A stretch of 35,910 nucleotides of DNA, from NCBI GenBank assembly GCA_002786225.1, contig PEQN01000030.1, forward strand, positions 1 through 35,910, written 5' to 3'. The translations under genes and the position numbers were made by a program. The notes below the pieces were generated by a model that saw only the letters and a list, made by a program, of their open reading frames with translations, was not told where the DNA came from and ran no database searches. Source of the stretch: Leptospira sp. (GTDB taxonomy: Bacteria > Spirochaetota > Leptospiria > Leptospirales > Leptospiraceae). This document shows positions 15,970 to 25,218 of the stretch, piece after piece. Positions within the stretch are counted from its first letter, which is position 1. Each line of letters opens with the position of its first letter.

Positions 15970-15996
15970 ATAAGACCTGATTGGAGGCTATCTAAG

Positions 15997-17838
15997 ATGG
16001 AAATATTGATCAATAATGGCTTAGTGTTCACTGGGGAAAAAGAAGCCGCAAAACACAAAAACATTCTAATTCGCAATGGAAAAATTGTAGATATTACTTC
16101 GGATGAAATCAAGGTGAGCCAAGGTACAAAAGTGATCAACGCTGCAGGCAATTGGGTCATGCCTGGGTTTATAGATTTTCACACACACTATGATGCTGAG
16201 ATCGAAGCTTCTCCAGGTTTGAAGGAATCAATACGTCATGGAATAACAACTGTTTCACTAGGTAGTTGTTCACTTAGCCTAGCTCTGGGCAGTCCTGAAG
16301 ATCTTGCTGATATGTTTTCCAGAGTAGAAGCCATACCAAGAGAAGAAGTTCTCCCACTCTTAAGAAAAGTTAAGAATTGGAATAGCATTCGAACTTACAA
16401 GTCACACTTAAAATCCCTTCCTTTAGGACCAAATGTAACTTCCTTCCTGGGGCATTCCTGCCTAAGAGCCTATGTTATGGGCTTGGATCGTTCTCTGAAT
16501 CCCAAACAAAAACCTAGCAAAAAAGAATTGAACCAAATGAATGAACTTCTTGAAGAAGCACTTGAAGAAGGATTCATGGGGCTTAGTATTAATACATTGA
16601 TTTGGGACAAAATGGACGGTGATAGATTCAGATCCAAACCTCTCCCTTCCACCTTTGCAAAATGGTCTGAGTATAGATTCTTCAATAGGACACTTCGTAA
16701 ATGGGGAAGAATTTTCCAAGGCGTACCAAATGTATCTTCCAAATACAATCTTATTTTATTTATGGCTGAGAGCTCTGGAATTTTTAGAAACAAACTAAAG
16801 ACTACTAGCATATCCATGATGGATGTCAAAAGCAATAGACTCATCTATAGGCTGCTAGGCGTTCTCTCTCGTATTTTAAATAAAGTTTTCAATGCAGATT
16901 TTCGTTACCAAGCTCTTCCTGAAAAATTTGATCTTTATGCAGATGGGGTAGATGTAGTAGTATTCGAAGAGTTCGGCGCAGGAACCGCTGCCATTCATCT
17001 GCAAGATATGGTAGAGCGTAAGAAGTTACTAAAAGATACGAAGTATAGAAACTGGTTTCGTAGACAATGGACCAATATATTTCTACCCAGAGTATTTCAT
17101 AGAGATTTCAATGATTCTAAAATTGTTGAATGTCCCAATAAGGATTTAATTGGAAGATCCTTTTCTTCTATAGCCAAAGAAAGAAAACAGCATGTTGTTG
17201 ATACATTTCTAGATCTTTGTGCAGAATTTGGCAATGATATACGTTGGTATACTGTCATAGCCAACGATAGATTAAAACCACTTCAGGCTATCGTGAGCCA
17301 TCCCGATGTGATGATAGGATTTAGTGATGCTGGTGCTCATTTGCGTGGTATGGCACATTATAATTTTCCATTAAGACTCTTAAAAATGGTTCGTGATGCA
17401 GATTTAGCCAAGAAACCATTTATGAGTATAGAAAAAGCAGTATGGCGCCTAACAGGTGAAATTGCAGATTGGCTTGGAATTGATGCAGGAAAGATTGCTA
17501 TTGGTAAGAGAGCTGACATAGTTATAGTTCGTCCAGAAGGATTGGATGAAAAATTGGAAGAAGATGTGGAAGCTGAAATTCCAGAGTTCAAAAATTTCGT
17601 ACGTTTAGTTCGAAGAAATGACAAGGCTATCCAAGCAGTTATCGTCAATGGGAAAATTGCCGTCGAAGATGGGCAACCTAAAAAGGAATTGGGTAAGGAA
17701 TCAGGATTTGGAACCTTTCTAGAATGCTTTGCTAGAAACAGTGCTGAGCCTATCTTTGAGCCAATTCAAATTTTTGAATCCACTTTGGAAGATAGCAAGC
17801 AACCTCAGTTTGCAATCAAACCAACAGTATCAAATTGA
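15997..17838 (+). CDS. Amidohydrolase of the N-acyl-D-amino-acid deacylase type
   Basis: 613 residues. The N-terminal beta-sandwich and metal motif are typical: MEILINNGLVFTGE, then VMPGFIDFHTHYDAE with the HxH ligands. LGSCSLSLA corresponds to the cysteine-containing loop of D-aminoacylases, GHSCLRAYVMG follows, and GFSDAGAHLRGMAHY carries the late Asp. KIAIGKRADIVIV and VIVNGKIAVEDGQ close the sandwich. The middle part (about 220-330) does not show the clear His ligands of true D-aminoacylases, so the substrate may differ. The family hydrolyses N-acylated amino acids or related amides. GGAGG stands nine bases before the ATG, behind a strong promoter. It is the first gene of an operon with a UspA protein, a CBS protein and a sodium symporter. 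Confidence 0.85.
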   Translation: MEILINNGLVFTGEKEAAKHKNILIRNGKIVDITSDEIKVSQGTKVINAAGNWVMPGFIDFHTHYDAEIEASPGLKESIRHGITTVSLGSCSLSLALGSPEDLADMFSRVEAIPREEVLPLLRKVKNWNSIRTYKSHLKSLPLGPNVTSFLGHSCLRAYVMGLDRSLNPKQKPSKKELNQMNELLEEALEEGFMGLSINTLIWDKMDGDRFRSKPLPSTFAKWSEYRFFNRTLRKWGRIFQGVPNVSSKYNLILFMAESSGIFRNKLKTTSISMMDVKSNRLIYRLLGVLSRILNKVFNADFRYQALPEKFDLYADGVDVVVFEEFGAGTAAIHLQDMVERKKLLKDTKYRNWFRRQWTNIFLPRVFHRDFNDSKIVECPNKDLIGRSFSSIAKERKQHVVDTFLDLCAEFGNDIRWYTVIANDRLKPLQAIVSHPDVMIGFSDAGAHLRGMAHYNFPLRLLKMVRDADLAKKPFMSIEKAVWRLTGEIADWLGIDAGKIAIGKRADIVIVRPEGLDEKLEEDVEAEIPEFKNFVRLVRRNDKAIQAVIVNGKIAVEDGQPKKELGKESGFGTFLECFARNSAEPIFEPIQIFESTLEDSKQPQFAIKPTVSN

Positions 17839-17892
17839 TTTCATTGGATGGAATGATTTTTACCTTTACAATGTTTTTCAAAATAAGAAACT

Positions 17893-18330
17893 GTGAGCAT
17901 GGATAAGTATATTCAAAAAATTTTAATCCCTATAGATGGCTCAGAAAGTTCAAAGAGAGCTCTAGAATTTGGTATTGCAATAGCTAAGGCAGCTAATGCA
18001 AAAGTAACTGTATTAGAAGTTATAGAAGATTTTGGTCCTCTTCCTGGATACTATGATGCCGCTCCTCCTGGCAAAGATCGTGTTAAATGGATCTCAGAAC
18101 AAAGATTTGAAAAAGTTCATACTATCCTTGATGATAGTTCCATTCAATGGACAAGAACCATCAAAGAAGGTTATGCTGCTGATGAAATTCTGAAGGTATC
18201 AGAAGATGGGAAATTTGACCTGATTGTGATAGGTTCAAGAGGTATGGGAGCTGTAGGTCGGTTTCTTGTTGGATCTGTTTCTGACAGGGTTGTTCACCAT
18301 GCGCATTGTTCTGTAACTGTAGTTAGGTAA
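17893..18330 (+). CDS. Universal stress protein (UspA family)
   Basis: 145 residues with one Usp domain. [23 protein letters not shown] begins the fold, and the ATP-binding signature is complete: [28 protein letters not shown] (GxxG then nine residues, then GS). It is therefore the ATP-binding type. These proteins bind ATP and modulate stress or energy responses. The start may be the GTG at 17893 or the ATG at 17899; neither has a strong ribosome binding site. It stands 54 bases after the amidohydrolase and one base before the CBS gene, so it is within the operon. Confidence 0.92.
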   Translation: MSMDKYIQKILIPIDGSESSKRALEFGIAIAKAANAKVTVLEVIEDFGPLPGYYDAAPPGKDRVKWISEQRFEKVHTILDDSSIQWTRTIKEGYAADEILKVSEDGKFDLIVIGSRGMGAVGRFLVGSVSDRVVHHAHCSVTVVR

Positions 18331-18331
18331 T

Positions 18332-18943
18332 ATGGTTTTTATTTGGGTAAATACAGGAGTAATTGAACCCTACGTCCCACAGGTATCTACCCAAATAAAA
18401 GTTCCTAAAACATATGGCAACCAAAGATCCTCTGAACTTTTAGATCAGCAGCAAAATACAACAAACCAACCAAATCCAGGCATACATCCTATACCCCAGG
18501 ATGTTTATAAAGCTAATGAGAAGACAATAGAACCTGGAGATAAGGTTTCATTTATTTATGAAATCATGTCTTCTCCTGTATTCACTCTTTCTGCAGAGGA
18601 AACTTTATCTTCCGTTAAAGCAATATTTGCAAGAAAGAAGTTTCGTCATATTCCCATAGTAAATTCTGAAGACACTCTTCTTGGTATCATTAGTGAGAGA
18701 GATATTCTCAGAGCTCTTGCTGAAGATATTAATTCGGACACTAATATTAAAGAACTCATGAATATGAGAGTCTTAACCACGATTTCAGATGCAACCATTC
18801 GAGAATCTGCCAAAGTCATGATCAATGAAAGAATTGGATGCTTGCCTGTATTATCTTCTAACCAAAAGCTTATTGGAATAATTACAAGATCAGATATTCT
18901 TCGCTTAATCATCAATAGACCTAGAATAAATATCTTCGCATAA
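18332..18943 (+). CDS. CBS-domain protein with N-terminal extension
   Basis: 203 residues. A non-conserved, Gln/Asn/Pro-rich N-terminal part (1-70, beginning MVFIWVNTGVIEPYVP) is followed by a tandem CBS pair: YEIMSSPVFTLSAEETLSSV with KFRHIPIVNSEDTLLGIISERDIL, then KELMNMRVLTTISDATIRES with IGCLPVLSSNQKLIGIITRSDIL. Such pairs sense adenine nucleotides. The gene begins one base after the uspA stop and ends five bases before the symporter. A UspA protein and a CBS protein directly before a transporter suggest energy-dependent control of uptake, but this is inference. Confidence 0.9.
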   Translation: MVFIWVNTGVIEPYVPQVSTQIKVPKTYGNQRSSELLDQQQNTTNQPNPGIHPIPQDVYKANEKTIEPGDKVSFIYEIMSSPVFTLSAEETLSSVKAIFARKKFRHIPIVNSEDTLLGIISERDILRALAEDINSDTNIKELMNMRVLTTISDATIRESAKVMINERIGCLPVLSSNQKLIGIITRSDILRLIINRPRINIFA

Positions 18944-18948
18944 AACTT

Positions 18949-20415
18949 ATGAACCTTATTGACTCTCTTATCATTTTAGGATTTTTCTCACTCACTTTTT
19001 ATATAGGCTACAGTTCTAATCGTAAATCAAATTCTGAATCAGATTATTTCTTAGGGGGAAGGAATCTACCTTGGTGGGCTTTATCCTTATCCCTCGTTGC
19101 AACCGAAACATCTACCTTAACGTTTTTGGGAATTCCTGCCTTATCTTATTCGGGAGACTTTTCATTTCTATCTTTAGCAATAGGACTTGTGATTGGCAGA
19201 GTGATCTCTGCGGTATTCATTCTTCCACAATACATGACTGGGAATTTTCTTAGTATTTACCAATGGGTAGGTTTAAAATTTGGAACTAGCTCTCAAATTA
19301 CCCTCTCCTTACTCTTTTCCATCATTCGAATTTTATCAGATGGAGTCCGTCTCTACGCAGCATCACTTCCTCTTTCTTTTATGATAGTCCAATACTTTCC
19401 TTCTAATTGGAACTTCCAAGAAATATCCATACTCAGTCTTGTTATTCTATCAACGGCAACCATTCTTTACTCAGCTTACGGTGGGTTTCGAGCGGTAGTT
19501 TGGACAGACTTTTTACAGTTCATAGTGTACTGTTTAGGCGGTGTGATTGTAATTGTCTTGTTGAGTTTGGATTTTGGATCTATAACAAATTTAATCTCAA
19601 AAAATCCAGATAAATGGAAAATTTTTCATTTCACATTCACGAACACCAAAGGCGAACTTGATCCTTACTACTTCCTATTTTCCATACCAGGAGGCATTCT
19701 ACTAGCACTTGGTTCCCATGGAACTGACCAAATGCTAGTCCAAAGATTACTCGCATGCAAAAATTTAAATGAAAGCAGATTAGCACTCATTTTCTCAGGC
19801 TTTGTAGTCTTATTACAGTTTGTAATATTTTTAACTATAGGGGCATATTTAGTATATGCACTTCCTTCTGTTCCAACACCGAACAGAGTGTTCTCAGACT
19901 ATATAGTGAATATTCTCAATACTCCATGGAAAGGGGTAATTCTTGCCGGAGTATTTGCAAGTTCCATGTCAACATTATCAAGCACATTGAATTCCTTAAC
20001 ACTCACAACCCAGGTCGATATGAAATTAAGATTCAAATCATCTTCTAGTCCAATCTGGATCACTATAATTTGGGGAATAATGCTCTTAGTTTCTTCTTTA
20101 ATTCCATTTATCCTAGATGAGACTACGAAAAATTCTATAGTTGAACTTGGGCTAAGCTTTGCTTCCTATGTTTTTGGCCCTATGGTTGCCTTATTTTTCT
20201 TGGAAGTTTTTCCACTTCCCGAAAGAAAAAAGTTTCATTCAAGTTTCTTTCCACTTGTCCTAGCATTCAGTATAGCTTTAACCTTCTTAGGTAAAGTTTA
20301 TTTCGCCATGCCCTTTACATGGATAGTCGCCTATGGAATCTTAAATTTTTATAGCTTATATATATTAGGTTTTGGAATTACTTTGATTTCGCTAAGAAGT
20401 AAGAAAGGCAATTAG
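18949..20415 (+). CDS. Sodium:solute symporter (SSS family)
   Basis: 488 residues with about 12-13 membrane helices. The family landmarks are SDYFLGGRNLPWWALSLSLVATETSTLTFLG near the N-terminus, SAYGGFRAVVWTDFLQFIVYC, and GVFASSMSTLSSTLNSLT, which contains the serine/threonine sodium site. SSS transporters take up sugars, amino acids, organic acids or vitamins with sodium. It is the last gene of the amidohydrolase operon, so the amidohydrolase product or substrate is a plausible cargo. Its end overlaps the end of the convergent alpha/beta hydrolase gene by 24 bases. No substrate-specific motif can be read. Confidence 0.93.
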   Translation: MNLIDSLIILGFFSLTFYIGYSSNRKSNSESDYFLGGRNLPWWALSLSLVATETSTLTFLGIPALSYSGDFSFLSLAIGLVIGRVISAVFILPQYMTGNFLSIYQWVGLKFGTSSQITLSLLFSIIRILSDGVRLYAASLPLSFMIVQYFPSNWNFQEISILSLVILSTATILYSAYGGFRAVVWTDFLQFIVYCLGGVIVIVLLSLDFGSITNLISKNPDKWKIFHFTFTNTKGELDPYYFLFSIPGGILLALGSHGTDQMLVQRLLACKNLNESRLALIFSGFVVLLQFVIFLTIGAYLVYALPSVPTPNRVFSDYIVNILNTPWKGVILAGVFASSMSTLSSTLNSLTLTTQVDMKLRFKSSSSPIWITIIWGIMLLVSSLIPFILDETTKNSIVELGLSFASYVFGPMVALFFLEVFPLPERKKFHSSFFPLVLAFSIALTFLGKVYFAMPFTWIVAYGILNFYSLYILGFGITLISLRSKKGN

Positions 20416-21192
20416 CTTTTTCATAAATTCTTCGTTATGCGTAAATTGGATATAATGACCACCCTCAGAAATTTCCACTATCTTTGCATGGGGAAAATAC
20501 TTTTGAATTAAAATTAAATCACTAGGACTGATATATTCCGATTGACCACCCAATAAGAACAAGGCGTTCACATTAGAGAAGCTTCCTTGGATGGATTCAA
20601 ACTCTTTTTCAAACATTTGCCTAGACTTACTTATAGAATCCACATTAATCTTCCAAAAGTATCCGCCTTTTGCGTCTCTCTCTAAATTCATTTGCAGAAA
20701 TTGACGAATAAAAGTATTAGGAACAAGCTTAGCCATGTTCTCTTCAATTTCAGATCTTGACTTAGCCTCAGAGACTGGAAGACTCATAGCAGCAACTTCT
20801 TGATCATAGACAAAGGGATAATCCCTAGGAGCAATATCTTGGATGATGATTTTTGAAGCTTGTATCGGTGGATTCGAGAGACAATAAAGCATTACAACCA
20901 AGCCACCCATAGAATGGCCAAGTAGAATAACATCCCTTAGATTATTTGATTGCAAAAATTCGCTTAGGTCAGCAACCATATCATGAAGTGTGTGTGAGGA
21001 TGAATGTGGGGAATCTCCATGGTTCCTTTGGTCTAAGGCATATACATTGGCATACTGTGTCAATTGTTTGGCTACAGACACCCAGTTCTTGGAGGAACCG
21101 AAGAGACCATGGAGAATGACTATGTTAGGAATATTTGCCCCAGTAACACTCGTTTGGGGAATATGAGCATAGTATTTATAATTCAACTTCAT
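20392..21192 (-). CDS. Alpha/beta hydrolase (YbfF/ABHD11-like esterase)
   Basis: 266 residues. VILHGLFGSSKNW gives the oxyanion hole (His28-Gly29), DQRNHGDSPHS is the loop typical of YbfF-like esterases, GHSMGG holds the nucleophile Ser94, and EGGHYIQF supplies the catalytic His near the C-terminus. It probably cleaves short-chain or thioester substrates in the cytoplasm; no signal peptide is present. It starts one base after the stop of the SH3-like protein and is the last gene of the long minus-strand run. Its 3' end overlaps that of the symporter gene. Confidence 0.9.
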   Translation of the reverse strand: MKLNYKYYAHIPQTSVTGANIPNIVILHGLFGSSKNWVSVAKQLTQYANVYALDQRNHGDSPHSSSHTLHDMVADLSEFLQSNNLRDVILLGHSMGGLVVMLYCLSNPPIQASKIIIQDIAPRDYPFVYDQEVAAMSLPVSEAKSRSEIEENMAKLVPNTFIRQFLQMNLERDAKGGYFWKINVDSISKSRQMFEKEFESIQGSFSNVNALFLLGGQSEYISPSDLILIQKYFPHAKIVEISEGGHYIQFTHNEEFMKKLIAFLTS

Positions 21193-21193
21193 A

Positions 21194-22222
21194 TCAAGGA
21201 AAGCACTCTTCTGTAATTATAGAGAGATATGTATCATAATTCTTAAGTTCTGAATTATGAACATAGTATCTATTGTTTTTAAGTTGATTAAAGATTTGGT
21301 AGTTATAATCTGGTTGAGGAAGAAAGCAAGCTATGAGATCTCTTTCTTTTGTAAACTTTTCTAATTGATTGCTGATAGATCTAGATAACTTTTTTCTTTC
21401 TTTTGTCTCTGGAAAAAATCGAAGGTATCTGAATTCTCTATTATTGAGTGATAGAAGAAAACAAATTGGTTCACCTTTGCAATCCTTAAGGGCTGTCTGT
21501 TGCATTGCAAGTCTTCCAGCAATTTCTGCATACTTAGAATTTGAATTCAATGAAGCATATTTCCAGAAGAAATTTTCATCTAATCGGATTTGGTTTGTTG
21601 TCGAATCTTTGGTAAGATAGTTTTTATATCTATTCAGAAAATCATTGCCTTCAAACTGCTTTATAGGATTAACTGAAATAGAATTATCACTAAAAGAATT
21701 TGATTCTATAATTTGCATTGCCTCTATGGCATTTGCAAGAGCCTCTCCAGAAAACACACGGAAAAAAACATATTGTTCGCCAGTGTAATCTCCATTTTCG
21801 GAAACTTGAAAGAGGAAATTGGTAATCTGTTGCCAAGCATTTACATCATTCTTTAGATGTATTAAAGTAAATTTATTTATAACATCATTTGAGACATTGT
21901 TAAAGTTAAATTTGGAAAGAAACTTTATAACTTCACCAGAAAGTAGAAAACCTGAAAGCTTTGTATCTGTTTGAACAGAAATCCAATTAGGATCATCTAG
22001 AAGGATACTCGGAGGTGCAGTTTCTAAGATAGTCCCATAAGGTAATTCAAGGATGATCTCAGAATTCTTATCTGGGTAGAGATAAAGTTTTGCTTCAAAG
22101 CCATTTACAAAATAATGGAATTTAGATTCAGCTTTCTTGGGATTTAATATTTTAGATTCAGAGTATACCTTACTCGTATAACATAGAATAAGGCATACAA
22201 AGGTTAAAGTAAATTTGACCAA
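21194..22222 (-). CDS. Secreted protein with SH3-like domain, function unknown
   Basis: 342 residues. A signal peptide (1-21, FTLTFVCLILCYTSKVYS) precedes a bacterial SH3-like segment (about 35-95): FEAKLYLYPDKNSEIILELPYGTILE, then WISVQTDTKLSGFLLSGEVIKFL. The remaining 240 residues are rich in Asn, Phe and Lys and match nothing I recognise; repeated helices with NAIEAMQIIE and AEIAGRLAMQQTALKD suggest an all-helical domain. Bacterial SH3 domains often bind cell-wall peptides, so an envelope role is possible. The start is a TTG three bases after the aspartate aminotransferase stop; no other in-frame start would keep the signal peptide. It is co-transcribed with aspC and the hydrolase. Confidence 0.7.
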   Translation of the reverse strand: MVKFTLTFVCLILCYTSKVYSESKILNPKKAESKFHYFVNGFEAKLYLYPDKNSEIILELPYGTILETAPPSILLDDPNWISVQTDTKLSGFLLSGEVIKFLSKFNFNNVSNDVINKFTLIHLKNDVNAWQQITNFLFQVSENGDYTGEQYVFFRVFSGEALANAIEAMQIIESNSFSDNSISVNPIKQFEGNDFLNRYKNYLTKDSTTNQIRLDENFFWKYASLNSNSKYAEIAGRLAMQQTALKDCKGEPICFLLSLNNREFRYLRFFPETKERKKLSRSISNQLEKFTKERDLIACFLPQPDYNYQIFNQLKNNRYYVHNSELKNYDTYLSIITEECFP

Positions 22223-22225
22223 AGA

Positions 22226-23440
22226 CTATGAAAGATCCTTCACCATAGTCTGAATTCTTTCTAATCCTTTTCGAATATCAGCCTCCCCTAAGGCATAGGA
22301 TAATCTTAGAGCATTATCATCACCAAAGGCAACTCCAGGAACAGCAGCAACATTGTATTTCTCTAAAAGGATATCACAGAATACTTTGCTTCTACTTTTC
22401 TCGTTTGCTTCTGAAAAAATTTTATCAAACTTGGGAAGATTGTACAATTTGTCTATGTAAGGGAATGCATAAAAAGCACCTTGGGGCATTCTACAATTGA
22501 CTCCTGGAATTTGATTCAGTAAGTCAACAATTAGTTTCCTTCTAACATCAAATGCTTTTCGCATAACCTCCACTTCCGATTGATCACCTTTTAATGCTTC
22601 TTCTGCTGCTGCTTGGGATATTGAGCTAGCATTCGAAGTCGATTGACCCTGCATAGTATCCATGTTTTTTATAATCTCTGCGTTTCCTGCACCATATCCT
22701 ATTCTCCAACCAGTCATTGAATAAGCCTTAGAGACTCCATTGATGATGAAGGTTTTTTCTTTCATCTCAGGACTAACCATAGCAGGATTGATAAATTCTA
22801 AACCATCGTAGATTATCTTTTCATAGATATCATCACTTAAAGTGATTATTCTTTCTTTGACGAGTATTTCACAAAGATCATAAACATCATTTTTAGAATA
22901 TGCAGATCCAGTCGGATTGGAAGGTGAATTGAACAAAAATACCTTAGTCTTAGGTGATATAGCCTTCTTCAATTGGGTTGGGGTAATTTGAAAATTATTC
23001 TCTAAAGTTGTAGGAACAATTACAGGAGTTCCTTCAGCCAATCGAACTATGTCCGCATAACTAACCCAATAAGGAGCAGGAATAATTACCTCATCGCCTG
23101 GATTGATGGTAGCCATAAAGAAATTATAAATAACTTGTTTACCACCTGTCCCAACAATGATTTGATTCTTTTCGTAATCTAGATTATTTTCCTTTTTAAA
23201 TTTTGCGATGATAGCATCTTTCAAAGTTGGAATCCCAGAAACAGGAGTGTATTTCGTCTTGCCTTGGTCCATTGCACGCTTAGCGGCAACTTTAATATGC
23301 TCTGGTGTGTCGAAGTCAGGCTCCCCTGCTCCGAATCCAACAACATCAATTCCGCTAGCCTTTAAAGCATTAGCCTTAGCGGTTATTGCGAGTGTAGGTG
23401 AAGGCTCAACTACATCCAATCTCTTTGCAACAAATTTCAT
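22226..23440 (-). CDS. aspC: Aspartate aminotransferase (class I, PLP-dependent)
   Basis: 404 residues of the Ib subgroup. The pattern KANALKASGIDVVGFGAGEPDFDTPEHI is a signature of these enzymes. GTGGKQVIYNFFM is the phosphate-binding region, NSPSNPTGSAYS contains the conserved Asn, and SKAYSMTGWRIGY holds the PLP lysine. The C-terminal ALRLSYALGEADI carries the substrate-binding Arg. It swaps the amino group between aspartate and 2-oxoglutarate; related enzymes also use prephenate or aromatic amino acids. GGGAGAA precedes the ATG. It lies 29 bases after the helicase gene, which has no obvious metabolic relation to it. Confidence 0.94.
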   Translation of the reverse strand: MKFVAKRLDVVEPSPTLAITAKANALKASGIDVVGFGAGEPDFDTPEHIKVAAKRAMDQGKTKYTPVSGIPTLKDAIIAKFKKENNLDYEKNQIIVGTGGKQVIYNFFMATINPGDEVIIPAPYWVSYADIVRLAEGTPVIVPTTLENNFQITPTQLKKAISPKTKVFLFNSPSNPTGSAYSKNDVYDLCEILVKERIITLSDDIYEKIIYDGLEFINPAMVSPEMKEKTFIINGVSKAYSMTGWRIGYGAGNAEIIKNMDTMQGQSTSNASSISQAAAEEALKGDQSEVEVMRKAFDVRRKLIVDLLNQIPGVNCRMPQGAFYAFPYIDKLYNLPKFDKIFSEANEKSRSKVFCDILLEKYNVAAVPGVAFGDDNALRLSYALGEADIRKGLERIQTMVKDLS

Positions 23441-23469
23441 TCGTATTCTCCCTAGAATGCTATGTTATA

Positions 23470-25173
23470 CTATACAGTGACTGCTTCTGCGTTGTCTTCT
23501 TGATCTTGGATAAACTGATCCAAGATATAAATTTGGTATTCATAACCTTGTTCTGTTAAGAACAATTGTCTATTCTGACCAAATCTTTCTTCATTGGTAT
23601 CCCTAGATATCAATGAATAGAAGATAGCCGTATTATCTTTAGACTTTGGTCTCAAGATTCGACCTAGCCTTTGTGCTTCTTCTTGTCTAGAACCAAATGT
23701 CCCAGAGACTTGGATAGCAATGTTAGCATCGGGTAAATCTATGGAAAAGTTAGCTACCTTACTAACAACCAATTGGCGAATTTCACCCGATCTAAAGGCT
23801 TGGTAGAGTTCTTGTCTCTCCCCTAAAGGTGTCTTACCAGTGATTAAAGGAATTTCAAAAGTTCTAGAGATTTCTTCCAATTGATTGATATACTGACCGA
23901 TTACAAGTAGATGTGAGTTTTGGTGCTTTTTGATGATAGCTCGAATCCCTCTCATCTTTTCAGGATTTTCAGAAGCGAGTCGAAATTTTTCTCTATCATC
24001 TGCTACGGAATACTTGAGTCTTAGATCTTCTTCCATAGGAATACGAATTTCCACACACTTTGCTTCCGCTATCCATGATTTTGCTTCTAATTCTTTCCAA
24101 GGGACATCATATTTCTTGGGACCTATTAAAGAGAATACATCTTCTTCTAGTCCATCTTCTCGAACTAGGGTTGCAGTCAGACCCAGTCTTCTTTTGGATT
24201 GGAGTTCCGAAGTCATTCTGAATACAGGTGCTGGCAAAAGGTGAACCTCATCATAAACGATAAGTCCCCAATTCTTAGCACTGAATAGGTGGAAGTGAGT
24301 AAAATCTCCCCCTTTTTTCTTGCGGTGGGTTAGAATGTTATAGGTAGCAATTGTTATAGGCTTAATATCCTTCACTTCGCCAGAATACTCTCCGATGTCT
24401 GATTCAGGAATATCGGTTTTATCTAAGATTTCATTTTTCCATTGGCGGATGGACAAAGTGTTCGTGACAAGAATAAGAGTCTCTGCTCCTACGATTTGCA
24501 TAACACCCATGCCAACTATGGTCTTTCCAGCACCACAAGGAAGGACTACAACACCAGAACCACCATCATTGCGACCACCAGAATGAAAGGCTTCCACACT
24601 TGCTCTTTGGTAATCTCGCATTCCAAATTTAGTTCCTGTATTGCTTGTAGCTTTTAAATTGAATGCGTATTTATTTCCTTCATCATAACCTGCTAAGTCC
24701 TCCACAGGAAAACCAATCTTAATCAAGGCTTGTTTGATATGACCTCGGTATTCTTTCTTAACGAGAATTTTCTCCGGTGTCACAGATTCAATAAAAGGTT
24801 GAACAGCTCGATGTGCACCTATCTCCTGCAAGAAACCTTTTTCATGAGAGACAATCACCAAGTCTCCCGTTTCTTCTTTTACTAATTTAACTTTACCATA
24901 ACGAGATATTTGCTCACGTATTTCATTGATAACGTTTTTAGGAACATCATATCGTGCATATTTCTGCATTCCTTCTACAATTTCATCTGCTGTCATCTTA
25001 GATGAGGCAGCATTCCATAATGATAAGGGAGAGATTCGATAAGTATGAAGGTATTCTGGACTCTTTTCAAGTTCAGCAAACCGAGAAATGATCTCCCTGC
25101 ATGCCTCAAATTCAGAATTATCCACTTCAAGAAGCATAGTTTTATCGCTTTGAACGATTAATGGTTTACTCAT
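23470..25173 (-). CDS. XPB-like DNA repair helicase (superfamily 2)
   Basis: 567 residues. An N-terminal XPB damage-recognition-like part (about 1-170) leads to helicase core 1 with Walker A LPCGAGKT (211-218), DEVH (308-311) and the XPB-specific RED motif (Arg338-Asp340, in TATLVRED). Core 2 has VVSKVANFSIDLPDANIAIQVSG and QRLGRILRPK, which is motif VI. XPB/ERCC3 opens DNA around lesions in eukaryotic and archaeal repair; bacterial versions unwind DNA 3'-5', but their role is less clear. AGGAGG precedes the ATG closely. No Bax1-type nuclease lies beside it. It is flanked by the ammonia-lyase and aminotransferase genes in a run whose members seem unrelated. Confidence 0.94.
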   Translation of the reverse strand: MSKPLIVQSDKTMLLEVDNSEFEACREIISRFAELEKSPEYLHTYRISPLSLWNAASSKMTADEIVEGMQKYARYDVPKNVINEIREQISRYGKVKLVKEETGDLVIVSHEKGFLQEIGAHRAVQPFIESVTPEKILVKKEYRGHIKQALIKIGFPVEDLAGYDEGNKYAFNLKATSNTGTKFGMRDYQRASVEAFHSGGRNDGGSGVVVLPCGAGKTIVGMGVMQIVGAETLILVTNTLSIRQWKNEILDKTDIPESDIGEYSGEVKDIKPITIATYNILTHRKKKGGDFTHFHLFSAKNWGLIVYDEVHLLPAPVFRMTSELQSKRRLGLTATLVREDGLEEDVFSLIGPKKYDVPWKELEAKSWIAEAKCVEIRIPMEEDLRLKYSVADDREKFRLASENPEKMRGIRAIIKKHQNSHLLVIGQYINQLEEISRTFEIPLITGKTPLGERQELYQAFRSGEIRQLVVSKVANFSIDLPDANIAIQVSGTFGSRQEEAQRLGRILRPKSKDNTAIFYSLISRDTNEERFGQNRQLFLTEQGYEYQIYILDQFIQDQEDNAEAVTV

Positions 25174-25218
25174 AAAACCTCCTAATTCCCATCCACAGTG
25201 AAAAAGTAGACTCTCAAG

